DNA of 64,000 nt from positions 558,001-622,000 of the forward strand of contig NZ_BMVW01000001.1 in assembly GCF_014650915.1 (NCBI RefSeq), written 5' to 3'. A model generated the notes under the pieces. The model did not search any database. It saw nothing but the letters and a program-made list of their open reading frames with translations, and was not told the DNA's origin. The position numbers were made by a program, and so were the translations under genes. Shown here in pieces: positions 32,879-40,789 of the stretch. Every line of letters starts with the position of its first letter. Position 1 is the stretch's first letter. The stretch comes from Streptomyces poonensis (lineage in GTDB: Bacteria > Actinomycetota > Actinomycetes > Streptomycetales > Streptomycetaceae).

Positions 32879-34264
32879 TCAGGGAAGCGGGGAAGAGCCG
32901 AGCGGGGGCGACGTGAGCAGGACCGGAGCCGTGAGGGGCGGTGTCATGAGGCCCGACGCCGCCCGCCAGATCGGCTCGGCCGGCGGGGGTGCCGTGAACG
33001 GGCGTATGAGCGGGGACATCGCGGCAGTACCGGCCGGCACTGGTGTACCCAGCGGATGCACCTCCTGCGGGACCCGGATCGCCGGAGCGGGAACTCCCGG
33101 CAGCAGGGGCGCCGAGACCACGGTGGACACCACGGGGGTGGCGCCGGTGAACTGCCGGCCCTGCCCGAGCAGCGGGCCGGGGGTTCCCCGGCGGCGCTGA
33201 CTCTCGGGAACGGTGGCGGCGCCCGTGCCAGCTGTGCGCATCGGCGTCACATTGCTTCCGGAGCCCGGTCCGCCGCGTGCCTCCGTCGTGTCGCCCGCTC
33301 CTCCGGTGGACACCCCGGCGAGGGCGATCGCGGCCAGGGACACGGCTCCGGCCGCGGCGAACGCGAACCGCATCCCGCGCGAGGCCGGGCGGTCGGCCTC
33401 GGGACGGCTGACACGGTGGATGCGAAAGCCGCGCTCACCCGTGAAGGCGACGTCGAGCCGACCGCCGTCCCGGTCATGGACCGCGGCGGGTGCACCACCG
33501 CCGACGAACCCCGGGCCATCGGCAGGGCCCGGCCCGTCACGCAGATCCGAACCGTCACGCAGGCCCGAACCTTCACGCAGGCCCCAACCGTCACGCAAGC
33601 CAGAACCTTCACGCAGGCCCGAACCGTCACGCAGGGCCGGACCATCGGAGAGACGCGAACCGCCGGGGAGATCCGGGTTGCCGGGCAGACGCCGGCCGCC
33701 GCGGGGACCCGGGCCCTCGACCGGCCCCATGCCATCGGCCGGACCCTGGTCGACCGGGCCCCGCTCATGCACGGGCCCCTGTTCGCCGAGGAGCCCTGAC
33801 CCGCCCGACGGGTCCCGGCGGCCGAGGAGACCACGCTCCTCCGAGGGTGAGAGGGCACTGGTGTGCGGCCCCGACGGCACATAGCCGAAGGGGTCGCCCT
33901 TCACTCCGAAGACCCCGGTTCCGCGGGGGAACCCGGGCCTTCCGGACGGGCTCCGCAGTCCTCCGCCGAAGCCTCCCCCGACCGGCGGCGTGCCGCCGCC
34001 GTCGATGCCACCTCCCCCGGGGAGTCCCTGGAGACGGGCCAGGAAGCTCTCGGAGGGGGACGGCGGAGCCGCTTCCGCGAACACGTTCTTCAGCCGGCGC
34101 TGTGCGTCCGCCTCCGCCTTGCACTTGGGACAGGTGGCGAGGTGCGCGAGGACACGCTCACGCGCCTCATGGCCGAGCTCTCCGTCCACCAGGGCGGAGA
34201 GCCGGTCCCCGAGGTGCTGGTCGGCGACGCGCCGCTCGCCGGGATTGGGCCGTGATCCACTCAC
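32879..34264 (-). CDS. rseA: Zinc-binding anti-sigma factor (RseA-like) with long repetitive linker and C-terminal extension
   Basis: 461 residues, large for the family. The N-terminal ZAS domain has His41-x3-Cys45-x2-Cys48 (HLATCPKC), which clamps the cognate ECF sigma factor and can respond to redox or phosphorylation. Residues ~80-290 are a Gly/Pro-rich linker that includes six GLRDGS-type hexapeptides. A membrane helix is at about 305-328 ([18 protein letters not shown]), and a Pro-rich outer segment follows. GTG at 34264 overlaps the sigma-factor stop (GTGA), so synthesis is coupled. M. tuberculosis RseA is shorter and soluble, so this version is probably membrane-tethered. Confidence 0.88.
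   Translation of the reverse strand: MSGSRPNPGERRVADQHLGDRLSALVDGELGHEARERVLAHLATCPKCKAEADAQRRLKNVFAEAAPPSPSESFLARLQGLPGGGGIDGGGTPPVGGGFGGGLRSPSGRPGFPRGTGVFGVKGDPFGYVPSGPHTSALSPSEERGLLGRRDPSGGSGLLGEQGPVHERGPVDQGPADGMGPVEGPGPRGGRRLPGNPDLPGGSRLSDGPALRDGSGLREGSGLRDGWGLREGSGLRDGSDLRDGPGPADGPGFVGGGAPAAVHDRDGGRLDVAFTGERGFRIHRVSRPEADRPASRGMRFAFAAAGAVSLAAIALAGVSTGGAGDTTEARGGPGSGSNVTPMRTAGTGAATVPESQRRRGTPGPLLGQGRQFTGATPVVSTVVSAPLLPGVPAPAIRVPQEVHPLGTPVPAGTAAMSPLIRPFTAPPPAEPIWRAASGLMTPPLTAPVLLTSPPLGSSPLP
33538..33645. repeat. Six tandem 18-base units inside the anti-sigma-factor gene
   Basis: Units begin CACGCAG at 33538, 33556, 33574, 33592, 33610 and 33628, differing by a few bases each. They encode six hexapeptides of the GLR(D/E)GS type in the linker. 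The unit is a multiple of three, so copy changes keep the frame. Confidence 0.92.
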
Positions 34265-35031
34265 GCGGTCGCGCCTCCTCCTCCCAGCGCGGGCACACCG
34301 GTCAGCGCGAAGCCACGGCGCTCGGCGCGGGCCTCCGGCGAACGGTGCGCGAGAGCCTTGCGCAGCTGGGAGCGGCCGCGGTGGATCCGGGAGCGGACGG
34401 TACCGAGCTTGACGCCGAGGGTCGCGGCGATCTCCTCGTACGACAGCCCCTCGATGTCGCAGAGCACCACGGCGGCGCGGAACTCGGGCGCGAGGGTGTC
34501 GAGGGCCTGCTGGACGTCCGCGTCGAAGTGCGAGTCGTTGAAGACCTGCTGCGGGGACGGCTCGCGGCTGGGCAGGCGCTCGGCAGCGTCCTCGCCGAGC
34601 GCGTCGAAGCGGATGCGCTGCTTACGGCGCACCATGTCCAGGAAGAGGTTCGTGGTGATGCGGTGCAGCCAGCCCTCGAAGGTGCCCGGGGTGTACGTCG
34701 ACAGGGAGCGGAAGACCCGGACGAACACTTCCTGGGTCAGGTCCTCGGCGTCGTGCTGGTTACCCGTCAGACGGTAGGCGAGGCGGTAGACCCGGCCGCT
34801 GTGGGTGCTGACGATCTCCTCCCAGGTGGGCGGAGTCCACGCCTGTGCGTCCGCGTCGGCGAAGGTCGCGGTCGATACGGAGTCGTTGGCGTGGCGCTGG
34901 TCAGCGGTGTCGTTCACGGATTTCGGCCTGCCCGCCGACCCGAGAAAGCGCCGGAGCGCTCCTCCCCGATCCACACGCGCGGCCGCACCTCCCCTGTCGG
35001 CTCTGGTGGTGTCCAGTGGAGCCCCTACCAT
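34261..35031 (-). CDS. sigE: ECF RNA polymerase sigma factor SigE (mycobacterial type)
   Basis: 256 residues. Region 2 spans about 80-150 ([48 protein letters not shown]). Region 4 spans about 195-245 ([41 protein letters not shown]). The N-terminal ~65 residues are variable. ATG at 35031 follows GAGG at five bases; longer starts lack a site. It heads the sigE-rseA-htrA-tatB strand and directs envelope-stress transcription in mycobacteria. The S. coelicolor gene called sigE is a different ECF factor. Its activity should be held by the overlapping anti-sigma gene product. Confidence 0.92.
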   Translation of the reverse strand: MVGAPLDTTRADRGGAAARVDRGGALRRFLGSAGRPKSVNDTADQRHANDSVSTATFADADAQAWTPPTWEEIVSTHSGRVYRLAYRLTGNQHDAEDLTQEVFVRVFRSLSTYTPGTFEGWLHRITTNLFLDMVRRKQRIRFDALGEDAAERLPSREPSPQQVFNDSHFDADVQQALDTLAPEFRAAVVLCDIEGLSYEEIAATLGVKLGTVRSRIHRGRSQLRKALAHRSPEARAERRGFALTGVPALGGGGATA

Positions 35032-35247
35032 AGCCACCTCGCCCGTTAGCTCCGGATAAGCGGTTTTACGAAAATTTGATACACGCTGACCCGGCTCATG
35101 CGGCTCCGTCAGCACTTGCTCGTCGACCTCTTCCATCCACTTCCCCCGCCTGCGATCCACACCCCCTCAAACGACCGGTCCCATCTGCGGGTTCCCGGCG
35201 TCAACGGATACAGTCACGCCCAGGCAACCACGGGACAGGAGAGGGTC
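35032..35247. promoter_or_regulatory. Divergent promoter region of sigE and the O-methyltransferase
   Basis: The AT-rich core at 35060-35083 is exceptional for this window. On the sigE strand, GGGTCA followed 16 bases later by CGTA resembles a weak ECF-type promoter, consistent with autoregulation. On the plus strand, TTTGAT/GATACA could be a -10. Neither is certain. Confidence 0.4.
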
Positions 35248-35886
35248 ATTACCGGCAACCGGCAGACGAGCTGGGCGTTCGCCGACGCCTATGTCGCCGA
35301 GGACGAAGCGCTGCTCTGGGCCCGCGACCGGGCCCGCGAGGCGGGGCTGCGCTCGGTGACGCCCGGCACGGGCGCCGCGCTGCGCCTGCTGGCCGCCTCC
35401 GTGGACGCGAAGGCCGTCGCGGAGATCGGCACGGGGTGCGGTGTCTCCGGTATCCATCTGCTGCACGGAATGCGGCCCGACGGGGTGCTCACCACCGTCG
35501 ACACGGAGCCGGAGCACCAGCAGTTCGCCCGGCAGGCCTTCCGCGAGGCCGGATTCGCCAGCAACCGGGCCCGCTTCATCCCCGGCCGGGCCCTGGACGT
35601 CCTGCCCCGCCTCGCGGACGCCGGCTACGACCTCGTCTTCTGCGACGGCGACCGCCTGGAGTCGCTGGAGTATCTCGCTGAATCGTTGCGCCTGCTCCGC
35701 GTGGGAGGCCTGGTCGTCTTCGAGGGCGTCTTCGCGGGCGGCCGCACCGTGGACTCGGGCCCGCAGCCGACGGAGGTCATACGCGTCCGGGAGCTGCTGC
35801 GCACCGTCCGCGAGAGCCAGGACCTGGTGCCGTCGCTGCTCCCGGTGGGCGACGGACTGCTGTGCGCGGTGAAGCGCCGACGCTGA
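35248..35886 (+). CDS. O-methyltransferase (class I SAM-dependent, Rv1220c-like)
   Basis: About 212 residues. The SAM-binding fold shows VAEIGTGCGVSGIHLL (motif I, near 57), GVLTTVDTEPEH (motif II), YDLVFCDGDRLESLEYL and LRVGGLVVFEGVF. The frame is open from ATG 35098, but the homologous part begins at ITGNRQTSWAF. The conserved-looking ribosome site AGGAGAGG sits just before an ATT codon at 35248, and the resulting length matches the ~215-residue mycobacterial homologue. So an ATT start is proposed, with ATG 35098 (262 residues, no ribosome site) as the alternative. The divergent placement from sigE matches M. tuberculosis. The substrate is unknown. Confidence 0.85.
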   Translation: MTGNRQTSWAFADAYVAEDEALLWARDRAREAGLRSVTPGTGAALRLLAASVDAKAVAEIGTGCGVSGIHLLHGMRPDGVLTTVDTEPEHQQFARQAFREAGFASNRARFIPGRALDVLPRLADAGYDLVFCDGDRLESLEYLAESLRLLRVGGLVVFEGVFAGGRTVDSGPQPTEVIRVRELLRTVRESQDLVPSLLPVGDGLLCAVKRRR

Positions 35887-35970
35887 GGAAGCCGGGGAGA
35901 GCTGGAAGAGCCGGACAAGTCGGAAGAGCCGGGAGAGCCCGGCGAGCCCGGAGACCTCGCGGAGAGACCG

Positions 35971-36003
35971 CTGCCCCGGCACCGCGTCTCGGTGCCGGGG
36001 CAG
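35971..36003. terminator. Perfect 14-bp terminator hairpin
   Basis: Arms 35971-35984 and 35990-36003 pair exactly around CGTCT. It lies between the O-methyltransferase and the convergent DUF3117 gene and can end both. Confidence 0.9.
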
Positions 36004-36030
36004 CTGAAAGAGTATGGTCGCGTCCGCCCG

Positions 36031-36198
36031 TCAGCCGACGACCTTCTTGAGGGCGTCGCCGAGCGCGTCGGCCTCGTCAGGGGTCAGCTCGACGACGAGC
36101 CGACCGCCGCCTTCGAGCGGAACGCGCATGACGATGCCCCGCCCCTCCTTGGTCACCTCGAGCGGGCCATCGCCCGTCCGCGGCTTCATGGCCGCCAT
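36031..36198 (-). CDS. DUF3117 protein
   Basis: 55 residues, MAAMKPRTGDGPLEVTKEGR through LGDALKKVVG, matching the highly conserved actinobacterial DUF3117 family in full. It is a predicted small beta-rich protein with a C-terminal helix. ATG at 36198 follows AGGAAGGGG. The M. tuberculosis positional match is Rv1211. The function is unknown, though the family is near-universal in actinobacteria. Confidence 0.93.
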   Translation of the reverse strand: MAAMKPRTGDGPLEVTKEGRGIVMRVPLEGGGRLVVELTPDEADALGDALKKVVG

Positions 36199-36572
36199 GC
36201 TCGTTCCCCTTCCTGAAACCAGCTCATCGTCAGCCGACGGCCCCAGAAGGGCATGCGCGCACCCGGATGGGGCACGCGACACCGGCATCGAACACATTGC
36301 TTCCAAGCCATTATCCCGCATCGCAGGACCCGATGACCAACATCAGTCGGCATCGCTTGAGCAACGCGCGCGAGCAAAACCACTCAATTCGGCGATGTGG
36401 CTGCGATACTGCGCCACCGCAAGAAGTTACGCCACTCTTCCGCTCAGCGGAATTGTTTGACACAGGTCACATGTCCGTTCCGCGCCACCGCCGATGATCT
36501 CCGCCATGCTGTGCTGAGACGCAGGACGTACCGACCGGTACGCCTCAGCCGCGAAGACGGAGGGGATCCGCC
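36199..36572. promoter_or_regulatory. Divergent promoter region of DUF3117 and enoyl-CoA hydratase genes
   Basis: 374 bases, unusually AT-rich around 36330-36460, with no gene. TTGACA occurs at 36457-36462, but no -10 follows at the right spacing. A 16-base palindrome at 36527-36542 is annotated separately. Confidence 0.45.
36527..36542. promoter_or_regulatory. 16-base palindrome, candidate operator of the enoyl-CoA hydratase gene
   Basis: CGTACCG and CGGTACG are perfect inverted arms around AC, 31 bases upstream of the hydratase ATG. TetR-type regulators of fatty-acyl and phenylacetyl-CoA genes often use similar ACCG/CGGT palindromes. Confidence 0.5.
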
Positions 36573-37376
36573 ATGGCCGACACCGTGCTCTACGAGGTGA
36601 GCGACGGGCTCGCGACGATCACGCTGAACCGCCCCGAGGCGATGAACGCCCTGAACGTCGAGACCAAGGTCGCCCTGCGGGAGGCCGTCGAGTCCGCCGC
36701 CGCGGACGACGCCGTACGCGCCGTGCTGCTGACGGCCGCCGGGGACCGGGCGTTCTGCGTGGGCCAGGACCTCAAGGAGCACATCGGGCTGCTGGCCGCC
36801 GACCGGGAGCGCGGCTCCGGGCAGACCATGAGCACCGTCCGTGAGCACTACAACCCCATCGTGCGGGCGCTGACAGGGATGGCGAAGCCCGTGGTGGCGG
36901 GTGTGAACGGGGTCGCGGCCGGGGCTGGCTTCGGCTTCGCGCTCGCCGCGGACTACCGGGTCGTCGCGGAGACGGCGTCCTTCAACACCTCGTTCGCCGG
37001 GGTCGCGCTGACCGCCGACTCCGGCATCTCGTGGACGCTGCCGCGGGTCGTCGGCCCCTCGCGCGCGGCCGACCTGCTGCTCTTCCCGCGGAGCATCGGC
37101 GCGCAGGACGCGTACGAACTGGGCATCGCGAACCGTGTCGTACCGGCGACGGAGTTCGCCGAGGAGGCCGCGAAGGTCGCCCGTGCCCTGGCCGAGGGGC
37201 CGACCCTGGCGTACGCGGCGCTGAAGGAGTCCCTCGCGTACGGGCTGTCCCACTCGCTGGACGAGGCGCTGGACAAGGAGGACGAGCTGCAGACGCGGGC
37301 TGGGTCCTCCGAGGACCACGCGATCGCGGTGCGGGCGTTCGTCGAGAAGGAGAAGCCGAAGTACCTGGGGCGGTGA
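36573..37376 (+). CDS. Enoyl-CoA hydratase/isomerase (crotonase superfamily)
   Basis: 267 residues. The crotonase fold is clear: LNRPEAMNALN (CoA-binding start, ~20), FCVGQDLKEH (oxyanion hole), KPVVAGVNGVAAGAGFGFALAAD (100-122) and FNTSFAGVALTADSGISWTLPRVVG (~135-158). The Asp/Ser pattern in the second oxyanion region resembles PaaG-type isomerases, but the classical double-Glu pair of hydratases is not evident. It probably acts on a ring or aliphatic enoyl-CoA in the cytoplasm. ATG at 36573 follows GGAGGGG. It is transcribed alone. Confidence 0.9.
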   Translation: MADTVLYEVSDGLATITLNRPEAMNALNVETKVALREAVESAAADDAVRAVLLTAAGDRAFCVGQDLKEHIGLLAADRERGSGQTMSTVREHYNPIVRALTGMAKPVVAGVNGVAAGAGFGFALAADYRVVAETASFNTSFAGVALTADSGISWTLPRVVGPSRAADLLLFPRSIGAQDAYELGIANRVVPATEFAEEAAKVARALAEGPTLAYAALKESLAYGLSHSLDEALDKEDELQTRAGSSEDHAIAVRAFVEKEKPKYLGR

Positions 37377-37416
37377 GCGAGCGATGAGGCGCGCCCGGCG
37401 GAGTCCGCACCGCCGG

Positions 37417-37514
37417 GCCGGTGCGTCCAGGCCGGTGCGTCCAGGCCGGTGCGTCCAGGCCGGTGCATCCAGGCCCGTGCGTCCAGGCCCGTGCATCCGA
37501 GCCGGTGCATCCGG
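37417..37514. repeat. Seven tandem 14-base units (minisatellite)
   Basis: Units of the form GCCGGTGCGTCCAG start at 37417, 37431, 37445, 37459, 37473, 37487 and 37501. The first three are identical and later ones drift. They sit between the convergent enoyl-CoA hydratase and tag genes. Fourteen is not a multiple of three, so this is not coding. Confidence 0.95.
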
Positions 37515-37563
37515 TCGGCGGCCCCTTTCGCTTCCCCGCCGCGCGCTGCCCCCGCCCCGCGCG

Positions 37564-38142
37564 TCAGCCGCGCCGTGCCACGCAGTCCGCGAGGTGGTCG
37601 TCGACCAGGCCGCACGCCTGCATCAGCGCGTACGCCGTCGTGGGGCCCACGAAGCGCAGGCCGCGCCGCTTCAGGGCCTTGGACAGCGCGGTCGACTCGT
37701 CGGTGACCGCCGGGACCTCGGTGAGGGACCTCGGGACCGGGCGCGAGGCCGGGTCGGGGGCGTGGGACCAGATCAGCTCGTCCAGCTCGCCGGGGGACCA
37801 CTCCGCCAGCACGCGCGCGTTGGCCAGCGTGGCGTCGATCTTGGCACGGTTGCGGATGATGCCCGGGTCGGCGAGCAGACGGGCCCGGTCGTCCTCGGTG
37901 AAGGCCGCCACAGAGGTGATCTTGAAACCGTCGAAGGCCGCGCGGAAGCCGGGCCGGCGGCGCAGGATGGTGATCCAGGACAGGCCGGACTGGAAGGCCT
38001 CCAGCGACAGCCGCTCGAACAGCGCGTCGTCGCCGTGGACCGGGCGGCCCCACTCCTCGTCGTGGTACGCCACGTAGTCCTCCGTGGACAGGGCCCACGG
38101 GCAGCGCAGCGCGCCGTCGGGCCCGGCGAGGGCGGCGCTCAC
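37564..38142 (-). CDS. tag: DNA-3-methyladenine glycosylase I
   Basis: 192 residues. It removes 3-methyladenine from alkylated DNA. The family zinc site is visible: Cys in RCPWAL (~14), His in YHDEEWG (~27) and the C-terminal HLADC pair (~184-188). The central SLEAFQSGLSWITILRRRPGFRAAF is diagnostic. GTG at 38142 overlaps the stop of the upstream DivIVA-like gene (GTGA), so both are translated together. The pair matches Rv1209-Rv1210 (tagA) of M. tuberculosis. Confidence 0.95.
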   Translation of the reverse strand: MSAALAGPDGALRCPWALSTEDYVAYHDEEWGRPVHGDDALFERLSLEAFQSGLSWITILRRRPGFRAAFDGFKITSVAAFTEDDRARLLADPGIIRNRAKIDATLANARVLAEWSPGELDELIWSHAPDPASRPVPRSLTEVPAVTDESTALSKALKRRGLRFVGPTTAYALMQACGLVDDHLADCVARRG

Positions 38143-38498
38143 CGGCCCTCCCCCTCCTCCGGCTTGCGCAGCGAGGCGGCCGTGGGCGCCACCGCGGCGC
38201 GGGCGCCGGCGAGGGCGGCCTCCAGGTCGGCGATCCGGGCGTCCCGCTCGGCGAGTTCGGCGCCGAGGCGGCCCAGCGCGTCGTCCACGTCCGCCATGCG
38301 GTACCCGCGCGCGACGACCGGGAGACGGAGCGACTCCACGTCCGCGTGGCTCACCGGGCGGCCGTACGGCAGGGCGTCCTGGAGCTGCTCGGGCGCCGCC
38401 TCGGGCAGTGCGCCGCTCTCGCCGCCGCCCACCACGGCGAGGGTCACCGCGGCGACCACGACGGCGAGCGCGACGACCAGGAACAAGAACATCAACAT
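38139..38498 (-). CDS. Small membrane-anchored DivIVA-domain protein
   Basis: 119 residues. An N-terminal membrane helix (MLMFLFLVVALAVVVAAVTLAVVGG) is followed by a DivIVA-like segment LRLPVVARGYRMADVDDALGRLGAELAERDARIADLEAAL, with the GYRMADVD core and a short coiled coil. ATG at 38498 follows GGGGAC; a GTG five codons earlier lacks a site. The coupling to tag is conserved in mycobacteria. Its role is unknown, possibly localisation at membranes. Confidence 0.85.
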   Translation of the reverse strand: MLMFLFLVVALAVVVAAVTLAVVGGGESGALPEAAPEQLQDALPYGRPVSHADVESLRLPVVARGYRMADVDDALGRLGAELAERDARIADLEAALAGARAAVAPTAASLRKPEEGEGR

Positions 38499-38679
38499 CG
38501 CTGGGGTCCCCACGCTCGTGGCCGGCGCGCAGCGCGCCGGCGCGGAAGTGCCCGGCCGGCCGTGTCGCGTCCGGCCGGGCCGAAGCCGAATGTGTCAGGG
38601 TCCGATCGTGCCATGCGAGTCGGACAGTTAGGGTCGCAGGCGGCCAAGCAACGGGACGTACTGGGAGAGGTCACAGCAG

Positions 38680-39540
38680 ATGCTCAGGCTGGGCAATCGG
38701 GAATTCGGCGCACACGAGCCGGTGATCATGGCGATCGTGAACCGGACACCCGACTCCTTCTACGACCAAGGGGCCACCTTCCGCGACGAGCCGGCGCTCG
38801 CGCGCGTGGAGCAGGCCGTGACCGAGGGCGCCGCGATCATCGACATCGGCGGGGTGAAGGCCGGGCCGGGCGAGGAGGTCACGGCCGAGGAGGAGGCGCG
38901 GCGGACCGTGGGGTTCGTGGCGGAGGTACGGCGGCGCTTCCCCGACGTCGTCATCAGCGTCGACACCTGGCGGCACGAGGTCGGCGAGGCGGTCTGCGAG
39001 GCGGGGGCGGATCTGCTCAACGACGCGTGGGGCGGCGTCGACCCCAAGCTGGCGGAGGTCGCGGCGCGGTACGGCGTGGGGCTGGTGTGCACGCACGCGG
39101 GCGGCGCCGATCCGCGGACCCGGCCGCACCGGGTGACGTACGACGACGTCATGGCCGACATCCTGCGGGTGACCGTGGGACTCGCCGAGCGCGCGGTGGC
39201 CCTCGGGGTGCCGCGGGAGTCGGTGCTCATCGATCCCGGGCACGACTTCGGCAAGAACACGCGGCACAGTCTGGAGGCCACGCGGCGGCTGGACGAGATG
39301 GTCGCCACGGGGTGGCCGGTGCTGGTGTCGCTGTCCAACAAGGACTTCGTGGGGGAGACGCTGGACCGGCCGGTGAAGGAGCGGGTGCTCGGGACGCTGG
39401 CGACGACGGCGGTGTCGGCGTGGCTGGGGGCGCAGGTGTACCGGGTGCACGAGGTCGCGGAAACGCGGCAGGTACTGGACATGGTGGCGTCCATCGCGGG
39501 GCACCGGGCGCCGGCGGTGGCGCGACGGGGGCTGGCGTGA
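38680..39540 (+). CDS. folP: Dihydropteroate synthase family protein (FolP2-like)
   Basis: 286 residues of TIM-barrel type. MAIVNRTPDSFYDQGATF (17-34) and IIDIGGVKAGPGEEV match the pterin-binding motifs, with DLLNDAWGG, DPGHDFGKNTRHSLE and SNKDFVGETL also in place. In M. tuberculosis the neighbour FolP2 (Rv1207) lacks detectable synthase activity and may have another substrate. The Asp-Ile-Gly-Gly-Val-Lys variant here (canonical DIGGEST) points to that same subgroup. ATG at 38680. The gpgS gene found between folP2 and the DivIVA gene in mycobacteria is absent. Confidence 0.88.
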   Translation: MLRLGNREFGAHEPVIMAIVNRTPDSFYDQGATFRDEPALARVEQAVTEGAAIIDIGGVKAGPGEEVTAEEEARRTVGFVAEVRRRFPDVVISVDTWRHEVGEAVCEAGADLLNDAWGGVDPKLAEVAARYGVGLVCTHAGGADPRTRPHRVTYDDVMADILRVTVGLAERAVALGVPRESVLIDPGHDFGKNTRHSLEATRRLDEMVATGWPVLVSLSNKDFVGETLDRPVKERVLGTLATTAVSAWLGAQVYRVHEVAETRQVLDMVASIAGHRAPAVARRGLA

Positions 39541-39905
39541 CGGTGGGGTGTCCCTCGCCCCCGCCGCCCCTACCCGTCCCATCTCCAGGGGCTGCGCCCC
39601 TTCGACCCGCCAGGGGGCTGCGCCCCCTGCCCCCGCTTCGGGGCGGCGCCCCGCACCCCGCTCCGGGGGCTTTCCCCCGGACCGCCGTCCTTGAGGGCTC
39701 TGCCCCACACCCCGACCCAGGGCTACGGGCCCCACACCCCCATCCCCACACTCCACCCCACCTCCGCCCCTCAAGCGCCGGACAGGCCGATCTTCAGCCC
39801 GTCCGGCGCTTGAGGACGAGGCCGTCCAGGCCGGCAGCGGGGGCCGGGGGCGGCAGCCCCCGGGGACAGGATGGGTAGGGTCGGCGGGGGCGAAGAACCC
39901 CTCGG
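39541..39905. other. 365-base intergenic region of G/C palindromes
   Basis: No gene. Several short perfect hairpins with GGGGCTGCGCCCC-like sequence run from about 39587 to 39680 (for example CAGGGGGC/GCCCCCTG at 39611-39629), then a C-rich stretch and the hairpin at 39771-39813. It is typical of Streptomyces extragenic repeat clusters. Confidence 0.7.
39771..39813. terminator. 13-bp hairpin with TCAAGCGCCGGAC arms
   Basis: TCAAGCGCCGGAC (39771-39783) pairs with GTCCGGCGCTTGA (39801-39813) around 17 bases. I recall this arm as a frequent extragenic palindrome in Streptomyces genomes. It separates convergent folP and LOG genes and probably terminates both. Confidence 0.8.
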
Positions 39906-40664
39906 TTACCTCCCCGCCTCCTTCGACACCAGCGCCACCGCCTCGTCCACGTCGTCCGTCAGGTGGAACAGCAGGAGGTCCTTCTCCGCGGCCTTGCCCT
40001 GGGCCACCAGCGTGTTCTTCAGCCAGTCGACCAGACCGCCCCAGTACTCGGTGCCGAAGAGGACGATCGGGAAGCGGGTGACCTTCTGGGTCTGGACGAG
40101 GGTGAGGGCCTCGAAGAGTTCGTCCAGTGTGCCGAGGCCGCCCGGCAGGACCACGAAGCCCTGGGCATACTTGACAAACATCATTTTTCGGACAAAGAAG
40201 TACCGGAAGTTGAGACCGATGTCGACGTACTGGTTGAGACCCTGCTCGAAGGGCAGCTCGATACCGAGTCCGACCGAGACGCCGTGCGCATCGCAGGCGC
40301 CCTTGTTGGCGGCCTCCATCGCACCCGGTCCGCCACCGGTGATCACGGCGAAGCCCGCCTCGACCAGACCGCGCCCGAGGGCGACCCCCGCCTCGTACTC
40401 GGGAGAGGTCCGCGGCGTCCGCGCGGAGCCGAACACGCTGATCGCGGGCGGGAGATCGGCGAGCGTGCCGAAACCCTCGACGAACTCCGACTGGATGCGC
40501 AGGACGCGCCACGGGTCCGTGTGCACCCAGTCGGAGGGGCCGCCCGTGTCCAGCAGCCGCTGGTCCGCCGTGCTGGACTGGACCTGATCCCGCCTGCGCA
40601 GTACCGGGCCCAGCCGCTGCTCCTCCGGTGGCTGCTGCTTCCCCTCGGGGTTGCCGGTCGCCAT
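39906..40664 (-). CDS. LOG-family protein (TIGR00730-type), putative cytokinin riboside phosphoribohydrolase
   Basis: 252 residues. A Rossmann-like fold with GGGPGAMEAANKGA and the signature PGGLGTLDELFEALTLVQT. LOG enzymes release the free base from nucleoside 5'-monophosphates; bacterial members act on AMP or cytokinin nucleotides. ATG at 40664 follows GGAGGGAG. About 45 residues precede the core (VLRRRDQVQSS), as in the mycobacterial Rv1205 type. It lies 125 bases downstream of dapE on the same strand, so a shared transcript is possible. Confidence 0.93.
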   Translation of the reverse strand: MATGNPEGKQQPPEEQRLGPVLRRRDQVQSSTADQRLLDTGGPSDWVHTDPWRVLRIQSEFVEGFGTLADLPPAISVFGSARTPRTSPEYEAGVALGRGLVEAGFAVITGGGPGAMEAANKGACDAHGVSVGLGIELPFEQGLNQYVDIGLNFRYFFVRKMMFVKYAQGFVVLPGGLGTLDELFEALTLVQTQKVTRFPIVLFGTEYWGGLVDWLKNTLVAQGKAAEKDLLLFHLTDDVDEAVALVSKEAGR

Positions 40665-40789
40665 GTCCGCTCCCTCCGCCGTGCCGTCTTTCCACCTCAG
40701 CGTAGATCGACGCGGGTTACGGACGGGGGACGTGCGCATGTCCGCAGTTCACCTGCGTACGGCACGGCCGGTGGCGTACCGCCAGGACG

